A stretch of DNA of 64,000 nucleotides from Salvia splendens (Eukaryota; Streptophyta; Magnoliopsida; Lamiales; Lamiaceae), in contig NC_056051.1 in assembly GCF_004379255.2 (NCBI RefSeq), forward strand, positions 6,722,062-6,786,061, in the 5' to 3' direction. A program made the position numbers and the translations under genes. Below, piece by piece: positions 33,897-45,801 of the stretch (positions are counted from its first letter, which is position 1; each line of letters begins with the position of its first letter). The notes beneath the pieces are model-generated. The model made no database searches. It saw only the letters and a list, made by a program, of their open reading frames with translations, and was not told the DNA's origin.

Positions 33897-36134
33897 CTCC
33901 CCCTCAAGTTGAGCAACGGTATCTCCGATACTCAACTTGCCAAGAAATTCTTTGAAAACTTTTGGACTGAGTGCCTTGGTCAGTATATCTGCAAGTTGTT
34001 CCTCAGATCGGAGGAACGGGAATTCGACAATTCCTCCTTCAAGTTTTTCTTTGATGAAGTGACGATCGACTTCGACATGTTTAGTTCTGTCATGCTGGAC
34101 GGGATTCTCTGAGATGCTGATAGCTGCTTTGTTGTCACAAAAAAGTTGACTTTTCCGAGTAGGTGGAAAGCCAATTTCTGTTAACAACGTTCTTAACCAT
34201 AATATCTCCATTAGACCACTTTTAATCCCTCGAAATTCGGCTTCAGCGCTAGATAGGGCTACAACCTTTTGCTTCTTACTCCTCCAAGTGACTAAGTTAC
34301 CTCCAACAAAGGTAAAATATCCTCCAGTGGATTTTCTGTCAACTGGATTGCTTGCCCAATCAGCATCGGTGTACCCATCAATTTCTAAGTTTTCCTTTTT
34401 TTCCAAGAAGACTACCCCGTAACTGGCTGTACCCTTAAGATACCTTACTATTCTCATGGCAGCGTCCATATGGTCTTCTTGAGGCTGATGCATGAATTGA
34501 CTGACAACTCCAACTGCATATGTGATATCCGGTCCAGTGTGAGAAAGATAAAGAAGTTTTCCTACTAACCGTTGATATATTTCTCGGTCTGTAGGCTTAG
34601 CTCCATCCACAATCTGCAGTCTATGGTTGGGCACCATTGGAGTTTCGGCGGGCTTGCAGTCTAGTAGACCTGTTTCCGCTAGCATGTCCAATACATACTT
34701 TTTCTGTCTTAGAAATATTCCGTGCTTTGACCTCAACACTTCAATTCCTAGAAAGTACTTCAGATCTCCCAAGTCCTTCATTTCAAATTCCTTGGAAAGA
34801 TTCTCTTTCAGGTTTTGGATTTCTTCGGCATCATCTCCAGTTATGATCATGTCGTCAACGTATATGATTAGACATGTCATTTTTCCATTCCTCTTCTTTG
34901 GGAATAGCGTGTGGTCTGAATGACTCTGTTTGAATCCTTGGTTGACCATTGCCTGACAAAATCATCCGAACCACACCCTGGGGGATTGCTTTAACCCATA
35001 TAGGGTTTTTCTTAGTCTGCACACCTGCCCTTTCCCAAAGTCTTCGTGAAAGCCCGGGGGAACCTCCATGTATACTTCCTTATTTTTCTCAAGTTCTCCA
35101 TGTAGAAAGGCATTTGTAACATCAAACTGATATAATGGCCATTCCTTACATGCAGCAACAGATAGAAGAGCTCTTACAGTGTTTAGTTTGGCCACCGGGG
35201 AGAAAGTTTCTTCATAGTCTACTCCATATACTTGAGTATATCCCTTAGCAACCAATCTTGCCTTGTATCTCTCGATTGAACCATCTGCACGTCTTTTTAT
35301 GGTGAAGATCCAACGACATCCTACTGGTTTCTTTCCTGGAGGTAGAGTGCACTTTTCCCATGTTTCATTTTTTATCAAGGCATCAATCTCTTTCTTCATG
35401 GCTTCTCTCCAATGTTTGTGTTTCATCGCCATCTCGAAGGACTGCGGAATTTCTTCTTCTTCATAAAGTGCCGCCTCAAATGCCCTTGCCATTTCAGTGA
35501 GATGCCCTTGTGTTAGGTTTGCAACAGAGTACCGAGATTTCCGTCCTTTCCAGTCTGGCGAATATCTTTTTGGAGGAACACCTCTCGTGCTTATATGGGG
35601 TAATTCAGAGTGCCATGTCTTTTGTTCTGTACACAACTCATCTGCATGGCTCATGTCATTGTTAGATGTTTCAATTGAATTACCAATTTCGGGATTTGAA
35701 AGAATTACCTCAGGATTCAAAGACTGGTCAGATAGTTCGGTAGTGTCTTGAAGCGGCGTGTTCTGTTCTAGGGAGTCTGACGGCCCGGTGGTACCGCTAA
35801 CTTCCTCTGTTGGACCGACTTCTGTGACAGGGTTCTGGCCAGGCATGCCAGTTTGTGTATTTTCCCTCTCCCCCTGAATGGTTTCTCCCCAAAGAGGTAG
35901 CCAATGTAGGGCGTCACATCCCGAATTTTCCGATTCACTCCCCCCCTGACCGCTAGATTGGCTATAGAAATATTCACTCTCAACAAAGTCGCAATTCATA
36001 GTGGTATACATGCGATCTGTTAAGGGGTCATAACAACGATAACCTTTCTGATTTTTTCCATATCCCAAGAAGACACATTTGACTGCACAAGGTGAGAATT
36101 TATCACGATCATGTTTGGGAATATGAACAAACAC
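33876..36134 (-). pseudogene. copia reverse transcriptase and RNase H, one stop
   Basis: From 36134 the frame runs from the end of integrase (KHDRDKFSPCAVKC, FLGYGKNQKGYRCYDP) into the reverse transcriptase (HWREAMKKEIDALIKNETW, FDVTNAFLHGEL, YGLKQSPRVWF). A TGA at 34959-34961 stands where related elements have Arg (CGA). The same frame then continues with YVDDMIITGDD and RNase H (DADWASNPVDRKSTGGY, LSSAEAEFRGIK) to 33876. Catalytic YVDD and RNase H acidic residues are present. The stop prevents full-length Pol unless read through. Confidence 0.92.
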
Positions 36135-36650
36135 TGTACAACCAAAGATTTTGGGATCGAGATGTACGGAGGACGGAACCGAGTTTATGGAAGAGAATAT
36201 GTCTAGGGGAGTTTTGAAGTTGAGTATTCCTGTGGGAAGACGATTTAGGAGGTAAACAGCGGTAGCGATGGCTTCTGGCCAAAAGGTTTTTGGGATATTG
36301 GATTCGATTAAGAGAGCTCGGGTGATTTCAAGAATATATCAATTTTTTCGCTCGGCTACCCCATTTTGTTCTGGTGTATATGCACAAGAGGTTTGGTGGA
36401 CAAGACCTTTGTCGGAGAAGAAAGATTGCATCTTAGAATTCACATATTCCCTCTCATTATCGGATCTAAGGATTTGAATTTTGGAGTTATACTGGGTTTG
36501 AACAAGATTGTAAAACTCAGTGAATTTGTCAAAAACTTCTGATTTAGTTTTCAAAAAATAAATCCAAGTCATACGAGAGAAATCATCAATAAATAACAAA
36601 AAATACCGAAACCCTTGTCCCCAGTAACCGGGGCAGGTCCCCACACGTCA
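36135..36650 (-). pseudogene. copia integrase core, interrupted
   Basis: FLLFIDDFSRMTWIYFLKTK, then ILRSDNEREYVNS (GG of the usual SDNGGEY changed to ER), then YTPEQNGVAERKN and a TGA where RKNR is usual. The frame resumes with ILEITRALLIE and runs into the downstream Pol. Integrase would insert the cDNA. It is inactivated here. Confidence 0.88.
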
Positions 36651-36736
36651 GAGTGAATTAAGGCAAAAGGAGATTTTTCCCTAGTGTTGTTCAACTTAAA
36701 AGAATGTCTATGACTTTTGGCCAAAACACAAGTTTC

Positions 36737-37645
36737 TCAATTCAAGACACGCGAAGATGAAACTAACTCAGGAAAGAGTAGGCGAAGATAACCTATAGAT
36801 GGGTGTCCTAACCGGCGATGCAAGAGCCAAATCTGTCTGTCAGTCAGTCCGTGAGTCAGCATCGCAGTACTCTGTTGGGCTATCTCATCCACATAGTACA
36901 GTCCATGCCGCTCAGTGCCACGCCCAACTATCGTCCCCGTTTTGATATCCTGTAACATGCAAAACCGAGGCTGCATTAGTAATTTGCAATTAAGGTCTTT
37001 TGTGACATGACTGACAGATAAGAGTTTGTGGGATAATGACGGAACATAAAGACAATTTGAGATGCGAAGAGTTGGTGAGACAGTGATAGTGCCCTTCCCC
37101 TGCACAGGTGCTAACTCTCCATTGGCTGTTTGGACACATCGTTTTGTGGATTGGGTAATTTCAAGGAAATCCGACTCATCAAAGGACATGGTGTCGGTTG
37201 CCCCACAATCAAAGATCCAGTAATAGTCTTTGGGTCCTATGTTGGAGGATGAAGAGTACGCAATGGCTTGGAAAGTGTTTGCACAAGTAATTGAGGGCTG
37301 GAATTCAAAAATTTGGGTTTTGTTTTCAGAATTTTCGAGACTTGGGGATGTTACTTGGGTCTTTTGGACAAATGCGGGTTTTTTGTATAATATTTCGGAC
37401 AATTGGGGTGAGTTAGCAAATTTCTGAAATTGCTTAGGTGGCTTTGACATTTTCAGATTTTTTTGAGGTAAATTTTGTGAGAAATGTTTGGAGTGGGGTC
37501 GGATCTGGGAGAGTGTATAAGTTTGGGGGGGTTTTTTGCAAAGTGTGGAGGGGGTTTTTAGAAAATCCCACACAAGACTCTTCATCAGCGGCTCTTCCCC
37601 CACATTTCTTTCTTCTTCTCCTAAATTTCTTTCTCCACTGCTCAT
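36737..37645 (-). pseudogene. copia protease and pre-integrase zinc region
   Basis: WIFDCGATDTMSFDESDF is the retropepsin site, with Cys in place of Ser/Thr after the Asp. Then come LYVPSLSHKLLSVSHV and the GAG-pre-integrase block QIWLLHRRLGHPSIGYLR. It is in a different frame from the Gag frame at 37434-38147, so a shift separates them. Confidence 0.85.
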
Positions 37646-38147
37646 CCAACGCCGCCGCCTCCGCCTCTGCGGCTGCCGCCTCCGCCGCTGCCCCAGTCAC
37701 CGCTGCCTCCGACGCGGCTTCAGGAGCAGCCGCTGCCTCCGCCTCAGACGCTGCCTCCGCCTCTGCTTCAGCTGTCGTCGCTGCTCTAGCCGCTACTGCC
37801 GCCGCTTCAGCCGGAGGCTGCTCACCCGGCGACGCTGCTTCAGATGGATTCTGCTGCCGATGTCGACGCCGGCTGATGTTGCTGTTTTCGCCGCCGTCGT
37901 CGACGACGCTGCTGTCTGTGACGGGTGGAGCTGCAGAAACGTTACTCCTTCGGTTGTTCGCCTGTGTTGCAGCAGTGCGTTTCAATCCTTCGCTGAGGTT
38001 ATTCGGTAGGTAGAAATTTTGGCTTTGGTTTGTGTTGGATTTGTACAAATCAATTAGATTTGAGATTGTCTCGATCAACAGCTCGAGAGTGGATATTTGG
38101 TTTCCCTCCATTGGAGGTTTTTTGTTAGTTTCCTGCTCTGATACCAT
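37434..38147 (-). CDS. copia Gag-like N-terminal frame, Ala-rich
   Basis: Opens MVSEQETNKKPPMEGNQ. The first ATG spans the LTR/primer-site junction (the ATG overlaps TGGTATCAGAGC); MEGNQ further in may be the true start. A long Ala/Glu-rich low-complexity stretch follows, then a basic RRRRKK segment. No zinc knuckle is seen. It ends at 37434, overlapping the start of the protease frame. Gag identity is inferred from position. Confidence 0.55.
   Translation of the reverse strand: MVSEQETNKKPPMEGNQISTLELLIETISNLIDLYKSNTNQSQNFYLPNNLSEGLKRTAATQANNRRSNVSAAPPVTDSSVVDDGGENSNISRRRHRQQNPSEAASPGEQPPAEAAAVAARAATTAEAEAEAASEAEAAAAPEAASEAAVTGAAAEAAAAEAEAAALDEQWRKKFRRRRKKCGGRAADEESCVGFSKNPLHTLQKTPPNLYTLPDPTPLQTFLTKFTSKKSENVKAT
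38134..38146 (-). promoter_or_regulatory. primer binding site, initiator tRNA-Met
   Basis: Minus strand TGGTATCAGAGCA directly against the LTR at 38147. Confidence 0.9.
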
Positions 38148-38402
38148 CTTAAAGATGGTAATCGAGAGAGGTATAACAAGATTGGTAAGGCATATTAGAA
38201 GATAGAAGTAGAGATATATTTCTTATGCAAATGTTTGTTATATTTGAACTACTCATCCCCCTAGTATTTATAGGGATATTGAGACTCTTCAAATACATAC
38301 TTGGAACTCTACTTTGCTAGGAACAATACAACATTGAATGTACTCTAGGAACTTCCACAATAATAAGTAGTGGGCGGCCATTTATGTTTTATATTTCCAA
38401 CA
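38147..38402 (-). repeat. 5' LTR of the young copia
   Basis: Pairs with 33641-33896, 256 bases, one visible difference. Confidence 0.93.
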
Positions 38403-39301
38403 CCTATGATGCCGGAACTGGTGGTACCCAAGTGCCAATGGATCAGATGGTGGAACGCTCCTTCCTTTTCACCTCCGCCGAAATCTCCGCCCTCCGGCGC
38501 AGCCTGCCACCGCATCTCCAGCGCTGCTCCAAATTCGAGATCGTGGCAGGCTGCGTGTGGCGCTGCCAGACAATCGCTCTCTCCCCCAAACCCGACGAAG
38601 AGATGAAATTCATCAGCGTTAAGGATAACCGGAAGAATATATATCTGCCGCTTCAGGTGGGATACTACGGCAATGTTTTGAAATTGTTGGTGGCGATGAC
38701 GACTGCCGGTGAGTTTTCAGAGAATCCGCTGCACTACGCGGTGGAGTTGGCGAGGAGCACGAAACACGAAGCACAGACTGCTTGTGAGTTGTCTGAGTTT
38801 GACAGTGGGGAACACTTATACTGTGTCGAATTTAACGTACACGGGTTTCGAGTGGATGGATGTTGGGTGGGGTACGGCGGCGTACGGTGGGGTGCCCAAA
38901 GGGAGTTATTGGCCGACCGGTATTAGTCAAGTATCTTGGTACTTAGGGTTTATGGACGGTATCGTGGTTCCGGTTAGCCTTCCTCTTGAATCCATGAAAG
39001 TCTTTGAGAAACATCTCCAGGTCATGATTACTACGGCTCCAATATCTTCGTCGCTCTAATATTTCGTAACTATAAGCTTATTTCTAAGTTTTCTTTGTCA
39101 GTTCTTTCCCAAATTGCAGAATAAAGTAAAACCGCATAGGAACATAATTAGGTCTATAAATATGTGCTCGTCGTTTATGGATAAACATAAATTTTGAAAC
39201 GATGGAATCGAAGACAGAATACAGGACCTTCGGTCTGTAGCAATGACTATTCAATCACTAGGTCAATACTATAAATAGAATCAAAATTGTAGTTCTCTGT
39301 C

Positions 39302-39572
39302 CAGGCCCGGTCCTGAGTTTTTATTGGCCCGGGGCGGAACTAAAAGAGGGGCCCCATAATAATACTATAAACTAATAGTAACAATAACAACAGTAGTAAT
39401 AAAACACTTCAATACATCCAAGACAATATTTATAGCATACAATTTATATTATTACCTTAAAAGTTGCCCAGTAGCATGTATATACTCATGTATGTATTTG
39501 GATTTTGGAGGCCCCAACGTTTTGGGTGCCCGGGGCGGGGGCACTGCTCGACCCCCCCCAGGGCCGGGCCTG
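39302..39572. mobile_element. hAT-type MITE
   Basis: The ends CAGGCCCGGTCCTG and CAGGGCCGGGCCTG are inverted repeats with one or two mismatches. They are flanked by the perfect 8-base duplication TCTCTGTC (39294-39301 and 39573-39580), the hAT hallmark. 271 bases, non-coding. Confidence 0.9.
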
Positions 39573-40061
39573 TCTCTGTCCCTTCTCTCAGATGTGTAAA
39601 GTTTACTACTCAGACTCTCTTTGGTTGCAAAAATGAATTATGTGTGAGTTCTACTCTCAGTTGCAGCGAACACAAGGAGTAAACTATTCACCCATTCAAC
39701 GGTTCAAATGTCATTTTGCACTGTGAGTTAGTGAAGGAGGTGTACATAAGTGGCGGATCCAGAACCCGGAATATGGAGGAGGCTGAATTAAATATTAAAA
39801 ATAATTAATATAATTTGTAAGAATTAAATTACATAGTATATTAATTAAAAATATAAAAAAAGTAATACTACATTAAATAGAAAATATTTAACCTCCATAA
39901 ATATTTCAAATGTTTATTTTGATATACAATTGATAAGATGCAATAAAAATTACATAAAATAATTATTTTATAATGATAAATAGTACTCCCTCCGTCCCAA
40001 TGAAGATGACCCCTTCCTTAGGCGTCATAGGATTTTATGCATCTTTATTTTGTAAAAGATT
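39573..40061. other. intergenic region with hAT-like and Stowaway fragments
   Basis: AGTGGCGGATCCAGAACCC near 39753 resembles a hAT end without a partner. 39988-40061 starts CTCCCTCCGTCCCAATGAAG, a Stowaway arm cut off by the next element. No genes. Confidence 0.45.
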
Positions 40062-40842
40062 TCAAACTTGGAACTGGAGAGTGCGGGATACAAGCAAGAG
40101 TCTTTAACTACGAAACAAAATGAAATTTAACTGAGGTAACAAGTTCAGAAAACAAGAAGGTAGGAAAGCGAATAAAGTCGAGAAGCTCTCGGCTGGAACT
40201 TGAGACAACACCGAACAGATATTGATTTCTCTGTCGCGCTCCCTTTGGCCGCTCTTTTCTAACTAACCATTCCTATTATCTAACTAAGCTATCTTTGGAA
40301 CTGGGGAAAACTTGGAACTCGAAACTAAAACTAAAAAGAAAAGCTAAACTAGAAGCGAAAGGAAGATCTTTTTAATGGCGCTGCATCCTCTATTTATAAG
40401 CTCCTCGCAGCAATCTCCAGCTAGGATAACAACTTTGACAGAGAATATTCGTCCTTGCTGGGATTGAGCGCCTCATCGATTGATACGTGCCATTCTTCTA
40501 GAATACAACGGTTCTTCAATAACGGAATGAGGATTCGGCTTCGTCCTTGTGTCTTACGCATCAACACGTGCCCCCCTTCTAGAATGCAGTACTTGATGAT
40601 CGACATCCAGCACATTAGCCCCACGTGTCTTTCTTCTGGAATGCAGTGGTCCCCCGTCTAACGGCTTGATTACCCCTTAGATCAACCCTCGCGATTTTTG
40701 ATCTTTTTTGCCTTCTGCGCCAGCTTGATCAGCTTGGCCTTGTTGCCTTTGGTCAAGCGGCATTCCTGCACAATTAACACTTGCTTTGCAAGATAAACTG
40801 ATCAAGTAGTCTACATTTTATCCCTAAACCAATGCATGAAAT
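40062..40842 (-). repeat. probable solo LTR or LTR fragment
   Basis: Non-coding, with repeated CTTCTAGAATGCAG and ACACGTGCC-type blocks and a minus-strand TATAAATAGAGG promoter-like string near 40390-40405. It abuts the broken Harbinger nuclease, whose left end it apparently replaced. No pair or duplication was found, so the label is inferred. Confidence 0.4.
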
Positions 40843-40844
40843 AG

Positions 40845-41943
40845 GTCATCACTGCACATCGTCGGTTGTATGAGGACTACTTCACTCCGGAGCCGCAGTT
40901 TGGGGAGAACATGTTCCGACGACGTTTTAGGATGCATCATCCGTTATTTCTAAGTATCGTGGGCACTTTAGAGCATCGATACAAGTATTTCAGGATGAGG
41001 AAGGATGCGGTTGGTAAACCCGGCCACATGCCCATACAGAAGTGCACTGCCGCAATCAGGCAGCTGGCATACGGAGGTGCGGCCGACATGTTCGTTGAGT
41101 ACCCCCACATCGGCGAGATGACTGCCCGCGATTGTCTAAAGTATTTTTGTGAGGGCGTTAGGGAGATATTCGGGGATATGTATCTTTGGAAGCCTACCCC
41201 CGAAGATTATCAGGCTCTGATGGATATGTACGGGAGTCAGCACGGGTTTCTGGGAATGTTGGGCAGCATATATTGTATGCATTGGGAGTGGAAGAACTGC
41301 CCCGCCGCCTAGAAAGGGGTGTACCATGTACACTACCGGTTTCAAGGGCAAGAATCCCACGATAATCCTTGAAGCGGTAGCTGACTATCGGCTGTGGATT
41401 TGACATGCGTATTTTGGAGTAGTCGGGTCGAACAACGACATCAATGTCCTCCAGTCCTCGCCCATTTTCAACGACCAGTGCATGGGTGTTGGTCCGATTG
41501 TTAGTTTCGTCGCCAACCGCAACCAGCACAACATGAGCTATTATTTGACGGATGGGATATACCCTATGTGGCCCGTCTTTGTGAAGACGATCAGATGCCC
41601 CATAGAAGAAAATAAGGTCTATTTTGTGGGTCGTCAGGAGGCAGCGTGCAAGGATGTGGAGCGGGCATTTGGTGTGCTCCAGGCTCGATGGGCGGGAGTG
41701 AAGGGTCCATCACGGTTGTGGTATATTGGCAACATCGCTGATATCATGTACGCATGTATTATCATGGATAAATGATTGTCGAAGATGAAGGTCCAGCACT
41801 GACTGATTGGGCCAATGATGATGTTGATGCTGCCGGTCCAAGCCATGGCGTGGCCACGACCAATGTACGTATGGGGATACCCCATGAAGAGGCCGATCGA
41901 GTCCGTGCATTTGCCGACATGCGCCAACGACAAGCCCATATTT
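40845..41943 (+). pseudogene. plant Harbinger nuclease (Plant_tran type), broken
   Basis: Begins inside the protein with RLYEDYFTPEPQF, then FRRRFRMHHPLFLSIV, CTAAIRQLAYGGAADMF, and GSIYCMHWEWKNCP. A TAG at 41310-41312 replaces the expected Trp, and another Trp codon soon after is TGA, with frame changes. It resumes with VVGSNNDINVLQSSPIFND and MSYYLTDGIYPMWPVFVKT, then QEAACKDVERAFGVLQARWA and IVEDEGPALTDWAND. This is the DDE nuclease of a second Harbinger family, different from the one at 1-474. The N-terminus is missing. Dead. Confidence 0.9.
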
Positions 41944-42206
41944 GACTCTAGAACGATATAATTGAAATGTAATTTGTTTAGACTTTTTTTTGTTGAAATG
42001 TACTTTTTTTTATTTAATGAAATTATTATTGCACTTTCTCCGTCAGTATTCGTGTCGAAATTTTAATTCCGTAAATTGTTTAATTTGGTGAATTTGTGAA
42101 TTTTTATTATTGTGTCTGTCGGGATGTCCTTAGGGATGTCCGTCATTGTGCAGTGGGATGTCCTTATGACGTGGCAGGAGGTTTTTTTGGGAAGTCCGCT
42201 GAGACA

Positions 42207-42226
42207 TCCGCACCATTGCGATGCTC
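42207..42226 (-). repeat. terminal repeat of the broken Harbinger element
   Basis: ACATCCGCACCATTGCGATGCTC followed by TTA. On the minus strand it reads GAGCATCGCAATGGTGCGG, like other plant Harbinger ends. The left partner is lost. Confidence 0.55.
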
Positions 42227-42229
42227 TTA

Positions 42230-42780
42230 TACCGCTTCCAACTTCAATTCCCTCTGTTCTCCAATGTGGTATGGGTTTGCAGCACAACACAGACAATAAT
42301 CGTTCCACTTTTTTGCAACGTGTTCATTCCTAATTAATATGCATCGGGCACTATGGCAACGTTATAGCATTTCCAGTGGCAGTAACGACTGTAGGTGAGT
42401 TATCAAAGAATCCCCTGCACTACGCGGTGGAGTTGGTGATGAAGGCAAAGCACGAAGCAGCGACCGGTGAATACCTGAGATCTGTTGCAAGTCTAATGGT
42501 GATGCGAGATAGCCCAAATTTTACGGCAGCGAACACTTATATAACCTCGAATTTGACACACATGAGCATTTAGCAAATGGAAGTAGGATGGGGCACAACG
42601 ACATACGGTGGGGTGTCTAAAGGAATTATTTAGCCAACCGATAATATTCAAGTAGCTTGGTACTTAGGCTTTAAGGATGGTTTCGTGGTTCCGGTTACCC
42701 TACCTCTCGAATCCATGAAAGTCTTCGAGAAACATCTTCAGGTCATGACTACTACCGCTCCGACAATTTCCTCTTTGTGA
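42230..42780 (+). pseudogene. BAHD copy E, exon 3 with stops
   Basis: The end of intron 2 is followed by exon 3 from 42348. Relative to copy A the 3' splice site CAG is CGG. The exon keeps YGNVIAFPVAVTTVGELSK and a weak VGWG, but has TAG at 42571-42573 and 42631-42633. Exons 1 and 2 are absent; Harbinger and LTR fragments lie in their place. Non-functional. Confidence 0.88.
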
Positions 42781-44165
42781 TACGGACAGCCCATCAAGCT
42801 CAAGCTCTTGAGCTCCAAATCCTTGCATGAATACTAAGTTTGTTAGTAAGGAAACAAATAATTATGTTACTTAATTAGAGGGAATATAAATCTATGTAAT
42901 TGATAAGTTTTCATATTACATACTTTCCTTGTATATCGTTCGTGATATAAAGATGGTGTGTAATGTGATCACAATTAAGCAATCAAAATACAATAGTTCT
43001 CCCATTACATATATTGTTATTTGTTACCAATGTGAGACATAAGGATAATTAGATTTTTTCTGCTTAATTTTTTGTTATCTTCATATATAATAGTATTAAC
43101 AATTACTACATCCCGTTCTCGAAACAAGAAACTTTTAAAATGACGCGAGTTTTAATATTCAATTAGTAAAGTAAGAGAGATGAAAAGAAAAATAGATAAA
43201 GTAATAGGGATGAATAGAAAAAGTACTGGAAATAGTATTAGTGGATTGTGCGATCCACATCCTGAAATGGAAATATTCAAAAATTTCAGCTTTTAAGTGA
43301 TAGTGTAAAATGGAAATAGTTTTTATTTTAAGGAAGGAATGCGTAGTATTTTAGCATTATTAGTACTACTATTATATAGTGAAAAAAACGATTGTCGGCC
43401 ATTTTCTAAATGCCCATCCCCTATCATTCTCATTAGCTTATAATATTGAGGCCCATTACAATATCAATTAAACTTTAAAGAATGGACCATATTTATTTAT
43501 TAAGCATGTAGCCCAAAATCCATCCGTATATTCAAATTTTAGAAAATTAAAGATCCTTTGTCTTTCAGAATAATAATGTAGTAACTCGGGGGTATGATCA
43601 GTTGCTAACTATTTAAGTTACTAACTCTGTTAATTCATCAAAGCAGTGTATTAAAAATGTCAACACGATGATATTAAAATGTCAACACATAATTTTATTG
43701 AACTTCAATATACTGCTACTACCTCTTTCCCATGTTATTCACACTATAATTTCATTTTAGATAGGAAATTGGGATTGATTTTAGTATAATTAAATAAGTA
43801 TTCTAAGTTTAATAAGAAATCATTTAAAAAAGAACGCTTAATTAACTATACTAATTAAATACCATAATTTTTACACACTTAATTTATAAATTATGGTATC
43901 TAATTAGTATAATAGGTAAAAATTATGATATTTAATTAGTATAATTGGTCAAAACATTTTATTTAGGATTAGAAGTTCACGCACTTAATGTATAAAACAA
44001 AAAAGTTCTTATTGAAAAATATACCGGATAACTTAGCAAATTACCAAAAAAACTCCAAGTTTGGTTATTTCTGGTCAATCTTACATCTTTAAAAAATAGT
44101 CGAATAAATTATAAAGTTGAAGAATTTACCAAAATTGATAGTTTTTCCTGCATTTCGTCCCCATT
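42781..44165. other. intergenic region before BAHD copy F
   Basis: AT-rich. It has a fragment of the GTTGCTAAC/GTCAACAC MITE family at about 43594-43720 and repeated TAATTAGTATAAT blocks around 43840-43960. No gene. Confidence 0.5.
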
Positions 44166-44778
44166 TATATATATGCGTATTAATTAAGGTTTTGTTCCAA
44201 GTCATGGCGTCAACCAAAAGATTAACATTCAGTGTTACCAAAAAATCACCTGAGCTGCTCTTTCCAGCAGAATCCACACCACTTGAATTCAAATATCTCT
44301 CTGATATAGATGACCAGATATTCCTTAGAACATATGTTACAACAATAAATTTCTACAAAAAGAATCCATCCATTGAAGGGAAAGATCCAGTCAAGACCAT
44401 TCGTGAGGCTATTGCCAAAGCCTTGGTCTTTTACTACCCGTTGGACGGGCGGTTGAGGGAACACACTGGTCGGAAGCTTGTGGTCGAATGCACCGGCCAA
44501 GGGGTAGTGTTTGTCGAGGCCGACGTGGATGCGACGGTGCAGCATTTAGGAGTGTATGCCCTTTATCCACCCTTCCCCAACTCGGATGATCTTGTTCTTG
44601 ATGTGCCAAACAACATTGGAATATTGGATGATATTCCACTTATGTTCATTCAGGTATGATATTTATCTTTTGGATAGGGTGAATGTTTTCTATACCACAC
44701 ATTTCAGATTCTCATATGCCACATCAAATAGTTTAGGATTAAGGAAAAATTATCTTAATATCACTTTAAAATATTATA

Positions 44779-45028
44779 CTCCCTCCATCCCATAATAGGA
44801 GTCGCATTTTGTCATTTCGTTGCGTCCCACAATAAGAGTCACATTTCACTTTTACCATAAATGGTAAGTAGATACTATATTCTACTAACTCACTTCACTC
44901 ACATTCTAATATAAAACTAATATAAAAAAGTGGATCTTATATTCCTCTAACTTTTCCAACCAACTATTCTTTACATTTATTGACTCATGGCCACACCAAA
45001 TATGACTCTTATTGTGGGACGGATAGAG
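44779..45028. mobile_element. Stowaway-like MITE in intron 1 of copy F
   Basis: CTCCCTCCATCCCATAATAG at the left and CTTATTGTGGGACGGATAGAG at the right, with TA on each side; 250 bases. Confidence 0.85.
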
Positions 45029-45188
45029 TAACTAAAATTCCAAAAGTACCAATACATTTCAATTGTTATCCTAACAAAAACATGGGTTAGAATATGTCCA
45101 AGCCACTAGTGTTGGGAGCGTATTTTATACCGTACTAAAAGTATCATACTATATGTAGTCTTGAATAATATCAGTGTATACAAATATT

Positions 45189-45394
45189 CTCCCTCCATCT
45201 TAAGGAAGATGACCCCTTCTTTGGATGGCACAAGATTTTTTGTAGTGTTATTTTTTGTGTTAAGTACAAAAACTAAAATAAAAGACAAAATAAAGTAACG
45301 CAAAATTGTAGTGATAAAAGTGTTTCTGCTTTTAATAATAAGTCAAAAAAAACAAAAAATAAAAGTAGGTCATATTTGTTGGGGGGAGGGGGAG
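45189..45394. mobile_element. second Stowaway-like MITE in intron 1 of copy F
   Basis: Begins CTCCCTCCATCTTAAGGAAG and ends GGGGGGAGGGGGAG before TA; decayed. It sits inside an older repeat with GGTACGGTA-type ends (about 45106-45470), like the MITE in copy A. Confidence 0.6.
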
Positions 45395-45801
45395 TACCAT
45401 ACTGTTATCGTACCGAATTCCGGTTTTTCATTGCAAGATATCGAATACCGTTGTACGGTACTAAAACGTGACATTCTATTTTTCAAAGATTGATATAGTA
45501 TATAAAGTGATGTGTTTTGATAATGTTCAAAACAACATTGTACAGGTTACACTAATGAAATGTGGAGGATTTATATTTTCAAATTGTTGCAATCACACAA
45601 TGTGTGACGGTATCGGCATTTCCCAATTTATGTCCGTCGTGGGTGAACTTGCTCACGGAGCGTCGGCCCCTTCTATTCGACCAGTTTGGGACCGACATCT
45701 TCTCACTGCCACGCGTGTCGTTCGCACATCGTGAATATGAAGTCGCAATCGATACAAGTAGTGGAACCCATGCCCCGCTTATCAGATGGTGCAACGCTCC
45801 T

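Larger units (their letters stand above)
33641..38402 (-). mobile_element. young Ty1/copia element in BAHD copy D
   Basis: 256-base LTRs at 33641-33896 and 38147-38402 differ at one visible position. The 5-base duplication CCTAT lies at 33636-33640 and 38403-38407. The initiator tRNA-Met primer site is at 38134-38146, and a CTCCCCCTC polypurine complement follows the left LTR. The Gag-Pol order is normal for copia (protease, integrase, reverse transcriptase, RNase H), but stops and a frameshift break it. It is therefore recent yet defective. Confidence 0.95.
32395..39059 (+). pseudogene. BAHD acyltransferase copy D, split by a copia element and frameshifted
   Basis: Exon 1 is 32395-32841 (MESTKRLTLSVTRKSPELL to PLMFIQ) and is intact. 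Exon 2 starts at 33455 with VTRLKCGGF and HTMCD (33504-33518). One base is missing directly after the Asp, shifting the frame into LSKFLFAVGELARRA. At 33640 a copia element interrupts it. The gene resumes at 38408 (DAGTGGTQVPMDQMVERS, then CVWRCQTIALSPKPDEE). In this copy exon 3 follows exon 2 with no intron (LPLQVGYYGNV). A deletion of about 35 bases near 38770-38800 shifts the frame again before MDVGWGTAAYGG. Three independent lesions make it non-functional. Confidence 0.9.

Noticed and set aside
37438..38013. 191-residue Ala/Ser-rich plus-strand frame
   Set aside because: It is antisense to the Ala/Glu-rich repeat of the copia Gag frame and arises from GC-rich codon repetition.
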